A DNA stretch of 64,000 bases from Maribacter_C sp047345145 (lineage in GTDB: Bacteria; Bacteroidota; Bacteroidia; Flavobacteriales; Flavobacteriaceae). Every line of letters starts with the position of its first letter. The stretch's first letter is position 1. Shown in pieces: positions 59,798 to 64,000 of this stretch. The stretch covers positions 248,001 to 312,000 of the forward strand of contig NZ_JBLFER010000002.1 in assembly GCF_047345145.1 (NCBI RefSeq). The letters run 5' to 3'. Both the position numbers and the translations under genes were made by a program. A model generated the notes under the pieces. That model saw nothing but the letters and a program-made list of their open reading frames with translations, did not search any database and was not told the origin of the DNA.

Positions 59798-61012
59798 TTG
59801 AGTTTTCCCTTTTACATAGCGAAACGGTATGTGCGTTCTAAAAGCACCCAAAATGCCGTGAACGTTATTAATTTTATTACCTTTTTGGTTATTGTCATCG
59901 GCTCAGCAGCATTATTTATCGTGCTTTCCGGATTTGCGGGATTAAAAACGTTTAGCCTTTCATTTACGAACGCGTTTGACCCTGACTTAAAAGCAGTTCC
60001 CGCAACGGGAAAGTTTTTCTCCATTTCTCCAGAGCAAGAACAACAACTTTCTGAACTAAACGGAGTCGCTATCTTTTCCAAAGAAATTGAGCAAAAGGTA
60101 TATTTAAGACATCGAGAGATGGCGGGTATTGCTAGTATAAAAGGGGTAGATGCCAACTATTCGAAAACTACAGGAATTGACAGCACTATTTATTTTGGAG
60201 AATGGAATATTCATGAACAACGAGGGGTCGCCGGCATTGGCATTGTCAACAGTCTAGGGGTGACGGTGAATCAAGTAAGAAACCCTCTGCTGGTATTAGC
60301 GCCGAAACCTGGAAAGGGTTCAATTTCAATTCAATCACCCACTGATGCTAAAGAGCTCTATAACGAATTGCCTTTGATCATTAGTGGCGTTTTTCAAGTG
60401 GAAGAAGAATTAGATAAAAAATACATGTTTATTGGCTTAGAACTGGCGCAAGCCTTACTCGAAAAAAACAATTCTCAAGTATCTGGAATAAACTTCAAAT
60501 TAAATGCTGAGGTCGACCCAGTTAGTATTCGCAGTTCTATAAATGCTATATTTGGAGATGCCGTAATTGTAAAGAATCGCGAAGAATTGAATGGTACGCT
60601 GTATCGTATGTTAAACACAGAACAAGTTGCAACCTATCTCATTTTCACTTTAGTGCTGATTATCGCATTATTCAACGTGGTAGGTGCTATTATCATGATG
60701 ATTTTGGACAAGCAACAAAACTCAAAAACTTTGTATAATCTCGGTGTCACGGTTAAGGAATTGCGACGAATCTACTTTGTGCAAGGAATACTTGTAACTA
60801 CAGCTGGTGGTATTATTGGAGTGCTACTAGGGTCATTGCTTATCGGTTCTCAACTACTCTTTGGATGGGTTAAAATTGGCCCCATTGACTACCCCGTTGA
60901 GCTCAATCTTATTAATGTGCTAATTGTTTTGGCCACTATTGTGGTGCTTGGCATAATAGCTTCTAAGATCGCGAGTAGTCGAATAAATAAAAAGTTGGTT
61001 TCTGCTCTTTAG
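59798..61012 (+). CDS. ABC transporter permease of the FtsX/LolCE type
   Basis: The start is TTG at 59798, one base after the rbfA stop. It is chosen because homologues begin with the same SFPFYIAKRYVRSKS stretch, and the next ATG is far into the domain. The 404-residue protein has one N-terminal membrane helix, a large periplasmic domain and three C-terminal helices with the MacB/FtsX signature around LFNVVGAIIMMILDKQQNSKTLYNLGVT. It probably moves lipoproteins or lipids across the inner membrane with a separate ATPase, absent here. Confidence 0.88.
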   Translation: MSFPFYIAKRYVRSKSTQNAVNVINFITFLVIVIGSAALFIVLSGFAGLKTFSLSFTNAFDPDLKAVPATGKFFSISPEQEQQLSELNGVAIFSKEIEQKVYLRHREMAGIASIKGVDANYSKTTGIDSTIYFGEWNIHEQRGVAGIGIVNSLGVTVNQVRNPLLVLAPKPGKGSISIQSPTDAKELYNELPLIISGVFQVEEELDKKYMFIGLELAQALLEKNNSQVSGINFKLNAEVDPVSIRSSINAIFGDAVIVKNREELNGTLYRMLNTEQVATYLIFTLVLIIALFNVVGAIIMMILDKQQNSKTLYNLGVTVKELRRIYFVQGILVTTAGGIIGVLLGSLLIGSQLLFGWVKIGPIDYPVELNLINVLIVLATIVVLGIIASKIASSRINKKLVSAL

Positions 61013-62004
61013 TGTACGAATTGGTGGTCTCCAAACTTCTCCAAGACCTCATCGAAAGCCCCAAAAACATCAACCGATTCATCGCTAGTTACCATTTTCA
61101 TTCGGTACTCCTTGAAGTTGGGAATTCCTTTAAAGTAGTTCGTATAATGTCGACGAGTTTCAAAAACACCTAATTTTTCACCCTTCCAATCGATAGACAT
61201 TTGCAGGTGTCTTCGTGCTGCTTCAACACGTTCTATCATCGTAGGTGGCGCTAAATGTGTTCCTGTTTCAAAATAGTGTTTCACCTCACGAAAAAACCAA
61301 GGGTAACCAATACTTGCGCGACCTATCATCGCACCATCTAACCCGTATTCGTCACGCATTTTCATGGCTGCTTCGGGAGAATCAACATCACCATTTCCAA
61401 ACACTGGAATATGCATTCGAGGGTTATTTTTAACCGCAGCAATCGGTTCCCAATCAGCATTGCCTTTGTACATTTGGGCACGTGTACGACCATGTATGGC
61501 AATGGATTTGCAACCTACATCTTGCAAACGTTCGGCTACTTCAACGATTTTGATGGAGTTTTCATCCCACCCCAAACGTGTTTTGACCGTCACAGGAAGT
61601 GTCGTATGCTCGACCATCGCCTTAGTCAACGAAACCATTAAATCAATGTCTTTCAAAATTCCAGCCCCAGCACCTTTTGATACTACTTTTTTAACAGGGC
61701 ATCCAAAATTAATGTCGATTATATCGGGCTTTGAAGCTTCCACAATCTCAACAGACCGTAACATAGAATCTAAATTCGCACCAAAAATTTGAATGCCAAC
61801 AGGACGTTCTTTTTCATAAATATCTAACTTCATAACACTTTTAGCAGCATCACGAATCAAGCCTTCTGAGGAGATAAATTCTGTATACACGACATCTGCA
61901 CCTTGTTCTTTGCATAAAGCACGAAAAGGTGGGTCGCTAACATCTTCCATAGGCGCAAGCAACAAGGGGAAATCAGGTAATTGTATGTCTCCTATTTTTG
62001 GCAT
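61009..62004 (-). CDS. dusB: tRNA-dihydrouridine synthase
   Basis: The 331-residue FMN TIM-barrel enzyme shows APMEDVSDPPFRALC at the N-terminus, DINFGCPVKKVVSKGAGAGIL with the catalytic Cys, and GRTRAQMYKGNADWEPI, all features of DusB. It reduces uridine 17 and neighbours in tRNA D-loops with NADPH. The C-terminal helical domain binds tRNA. It converges with the permease gene, their ends overlapping by 4 bases. Confidence 0.94.
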   Translation of the reverse strand: MPKIGDIQLPDFPLLLAPMEDVSDPPFRALCKEQGADVVYTEFISSEGLIRDAAKSVMKLDIYEKERPVGIQIFGANLDSMLRSVEIVEASKPDIIDINFGCPVKKVVSKGAGAGILKDIDLMVSLTKAMVEHTTLPVTVKTRLGWDENSIKIVEVAERLQDVGCKSIAIHGRTRAQMYKGNADWEPIAAVKNNPRMHIPVFGNGDVDSPEAAMKMRDEYGLDGAMIGRASIGYPWFFREVKHYFETGTHLAPPTMIERVEAARRHLQMSIDWKGEKLGVFETRRHYTNYFKGIPNFKEYRMKMVTSDESVDVFGAFDEVLEKFGDHQFVH

Positions 62005-62044
62005 TTCTATCCAATTATTTTTGGGAGGGCAAATTTACGGAAAT

Positions 62045-63268
62045 TTAAAACTTCACCCCAACTTCTATTTGCTCTCCCTCGCGATCTACAATAACTTTAG
62101 TCGAATTTCCTTCTTCAAAAGTGGAAAGTGCTCGCATATAACTCATCATATCTACTACAGCACTATCACCCAATTGAATAACGACATCACCTTTTTTAAG
62201 CCCCGCAAGGGCTGCAGGACGATCTTCGGTTACACCATCAATACGCATTCCTTTTCCATCGAAAAGATAATCAGGCATGACACCTAAGGCTACTTTAAAC
62301 CGAGGTACCTCTTCACTTTCGTTTTTGGTAGTCCTAAAGGCTAATTTTTTACTGTCGTCAAGTTCTGATATAATATTTAATATGTAATCCCCTATTATTT
62401 GCATTCCTTCATAATTCAGTTTTTCAGAATCATCGGAGGGTTTATGATAGTCTTCATGCTGCCCCGTAAAAAAGTGTAGTACAGGAATATCTTGTAAATA
62501 GAAAGAAGTGTGATCACTTGGCCCCATACCCGATTCACTCAGCACCAATTTGAATCCTGGATTGTTAGCATTCAACACTTGATTCCAAATGGGAGCCGTG
62601 CCAGTGCCACTAATTGAAAGTGTTTTGTCTTCACGAAGCCTTCCCACCATATCCATATTGATCATATAATTTGCTTCTTTCAAATCAATTGTGGGGTTCT
62701 TCGAGAAGTAATTGCTGCCTAATAATCCCATTTCTTCCCCAGAAAAAGCAATGAAAATATAGTTGCTTCCTGAAATTGAATCCTTCAATCTCTGTGCCAT
62801 TTGAAGCATAACGCTTACCCCGCTTGCATTATCGTCAGCCCCATTGTGAATAGCTTCTCCATCAGCGTATAACGAGCCTGCCCCACCCATTCCCAGGTGA
62901 TCGTAATGAGCTCCGATGATTACCGTTTTCTTGGCATTGTTGTCAATATAGCCAATCACATTTGTTCCAGTAATCGTGCTATCTCCTGCAACAAATTGTA
63001 CTTCTGAATGTGGATCTGCTTTGGGCTTGAAAGTAAAGGTTTGGTAATAGGTTTCTTCATTTCCCTTCGGTAGTAATCCCAAGCCTTGCATTCGTTTTTG
63101 AATATATTCTGCGGCAATAAGTTCTTCGGATGTTCCTGTTTCTCGACCTGCTAAACTATCACTTGCTAAAAAAGCAACATCATCTTCAAGAGAGATTGGT
63201 TTAGGTTTTTCTGTTTTACAAGATATTATTACCAACAAAAACAGGGATAGAAAAATATTTTTCATCAT
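62045..63268 (-). CDS. M28 family peptidase with C-terminal PDZ domain (lipoprotein)
   Basis: The 407-residue protein has a lipoprotein signal (SLFLLVIISC, lipid Cys near residue 17). An M28 aminopeptidase domain follows with zinc ligands in GAHYDHLGMGG, NGADDNASG, GEEMGLLGS and the late HEDYHKPSDD. From about residue 320 a PDZ domain (RIDGVTEDRPAALAGLKKGDVVIQLGDS) binds C-terminal peptide segments. It should trim peptides in the periplasm. The start may be the second ATG (63265), one codon later. It is divergent from the next lipoprotein gene. Confidence 0.92.
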   Translation of the reverse strand: MMKNIFLSLFLLVIISCKTEKPKPISLEDDVAFLASDSLAGRETGTSEELIAAEYIQKRMQGLGLLPKGNEETYYQTFTFKPKADPHSEVQFVAGDSTITGTNVIGYIDNNAKKTVIIGAHYDHLGMGGAGSLYADGEAIHNGADDNASGVSVMLQMAQRLKDSISGSNYIFIAFSGEEMGLLGSNYFSKNPTIDLKEANYMINMDMVGRLREDKTLSISGTGTAPIWNQVLNANNPGFKLVLSESGMGPSDHTSFYLQDIPVLHFFTGQHEDYHKPSDDSEKLNYEGMQIIGDYILNIISELDDSKKLAFRTTKNESEEVPRFKVALGVMPDYLFDGKGMRIDGVTEDRPAALAGLKKGDVVIQLGDSAVVDMMSYMRALSTFEEGNSTKVIVDREGEQIEVGVKF

Positions 63269-63303
63269 TTTTGAATATAGCTTTGTGTAAAATTAAGCAT
63301 CCT

Positions 63304-64000
63304 ATGAAGAAAATTTTGATGATACTGGCGATAATCGCCTTTGTGAGTTGTAAGTCCGATCTGAAAAAAACAGAACCTTCCGCTGAAAAAGAAACTTCTT
63401 TAATGGCTGGAAGCGACACACTCATTTATCCAGAAGAAAAATATTTTAAATCTATTCGACAAATTACTTTCGGGGGCGACAATGCAGAAGCGTATTGGAG
63501 CTGGGATGACAAACAGCTAATTTTTCAATCGAACAACGAAGCTTGGGGAATGGAGTGTGACCAAATGTTTTTAATGAATATCGAAGAAAATTTTAAAGAC
63601 TCAAAGCCATCCATGATTAGCACTGGATTTGGGCGAACCACTTGCGCTTATTTTCTGCCCGATAACAAACATTATGTTTACGGTTCTACGCATTTGGTTG
63701 ATAAGGAATGTCCTGAAGTTCCATTACGCAAAAATGGAAACTACGTCTGGCCAGTCTATGATTCCTTCGATATTTTTGTGGCAGATTTAGAAGGCAATAT
63801 CACGGCTCAGTTAACAAATGAAAAAGGATATGATGCTGAGGCAACCGTTTCTCCCAAAGGTGATAAAATCGTTTTTACTTCGGATAGAAGTGGTGATTTA
63901 GAGTTGTACACCATGAATTTGGATGGTTCTGATGTCCAGCAAATCACGGATGAATTGGGCTATGACGGAGGTGCATTTTTCTCACCTGATGGCACAAAAT
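63304..64000 (+). CDS. PD40/TolB-like beta-propeller lipoprotein, 5' part (runs off the window)
   Basis: A frame opens at ATG 63304 and stays open to the last base. The start encodes a lipoprotein signal (MKKILMILAIIAFVSC, lipid Cys at residue 16). The body has repeated WD40-like/PD40 blades, e.g. IVFTSDRSGDLELYTMNLDGSDVQQITDE and AFFSPDGTK, as in TolB-type propellers. It would be periplasmic or outer-membrane-bound and act in protein-protein interaction; a C-terminal enzymatic domain may lie beyond the end. It is divergent from the M28 gene with only 35 bases between them. Confidence 0.85.
   Translation, partial: MKKILMILAIIAFVSCKSDLKKTEPSAEKETSLMAGSDTLIYPEEKYFKSIRQITFGGDNAEAYWSWDDKQLIFQSNNEAWGMECDQMFLMNIEENFKDSKPSMISTGFGRTTCAYFLPDNKHYVYGSTHLVDKECPEVPLRKNGNYVWPVYDSFDIFVADLEGNITAQLTNEKGYDAEATVSPKGDKIVFTSDRSGDLELYTMNLDGSDVQQITDELGYDGGAFFSPDGTK

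Overview
The window is a gene-dense, AT-rich bacterial chromosome segment that reads as a member of the Bacteroidota, most likely a marine-type Flavobacteriaceae (inference). The grounds are: Bacteroidota-style promoters (TTG, 17-20 nt, TAnnTTTG-like) with little Shine-Dalgarno signal; many short lipoproteins with a C at the lipobox; characteristic gene neighbourhoods (pdxA divergent from riboflavin synthase and followed by DUF177-rpmF-fabH-accB-accC); and several protein families typical of flavobacteria. There is no rRNA, CRISPR array, recognisable prophage or transposase. Two tRNA genes (Ala-GGC and a CAT-anticodon tRNA) are present, both on the minus strand with strong terminators.

Layout. 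1-9 kb: the 3' end of a PD-(D/E)XK nuclease gene, an SDR/Gfo-Idh-MocA pair, tRNA-Ala, a universal stress protein, a GNAT-MATE-crotonase operon, small membrane/lipoproteins, queD and lpxH. 9-20 kb: an MFS transporter with recJ, OsmC and AhpD-like redox proteins, an Fe-S-type uracil-DNA glycosylase, a small stress-like operon (SPW-like membrane protein, YHS protein, SnoaL-like protein) next to a double-HTH AraC regulator, rsmI, then tdk-alr and mscL. 21-31 kb: asd, a prolyl-oligopeptidase lipoprotein, an orphan ABC ATPase with arfB, an IorAB-type molybdenum hydroxylase, a solitary GreA/B-like protein and an FAD amine-oxidase-like enzyme. 31-37 kb: fatty-acid initiation genes, L32, pdxA and riboflavin synthase. 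37-41 kb: an SSS symporter/NagX-like acyltransferase/DUF2237 operon and a TauE/SafE permease.

Two regions stand out as poorly described systems. At 42.4-45.8 kb one minus-strand operon encodes a 57-aa microprotein, two coiled-coil proteins (one with a sensor-like C-terminal domain), a Ras-like small GTPase with an altered G3 motif, and a hybrid histidine kinase, which looks like a GTPase-coupled signalling module. At 51.5-57.3 kb a compact minus-strand cluster encodes a divergent class A penicillin-binding protein, a polytopic membrane protein, a vWA-like lipoprotein with an intact-looking MIDAS, a coiled-coil membrane protein and two small unknown proteins. A sigma-factor-like protein lies convergent to it. 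This looks like an uncharacterised cell-envelope machine.

The window also contains two long, nearly symmetrical imperfect palindromes (about 186 and 167 bp), a smaller related-looking inverted-repeat element beside the vWA gene, a possible orphan small RNA, and a 2 x 20 bp tandem repeat. The right end (57-64 kb) returns to housekeeping genes: an APC permease, methylmalonyl-CoA epimerase, rbfA with an FtsX-like permease, dusB, an M28/PDZ peptidase, and a PD40-propeller lipoprotein that runs off the window.
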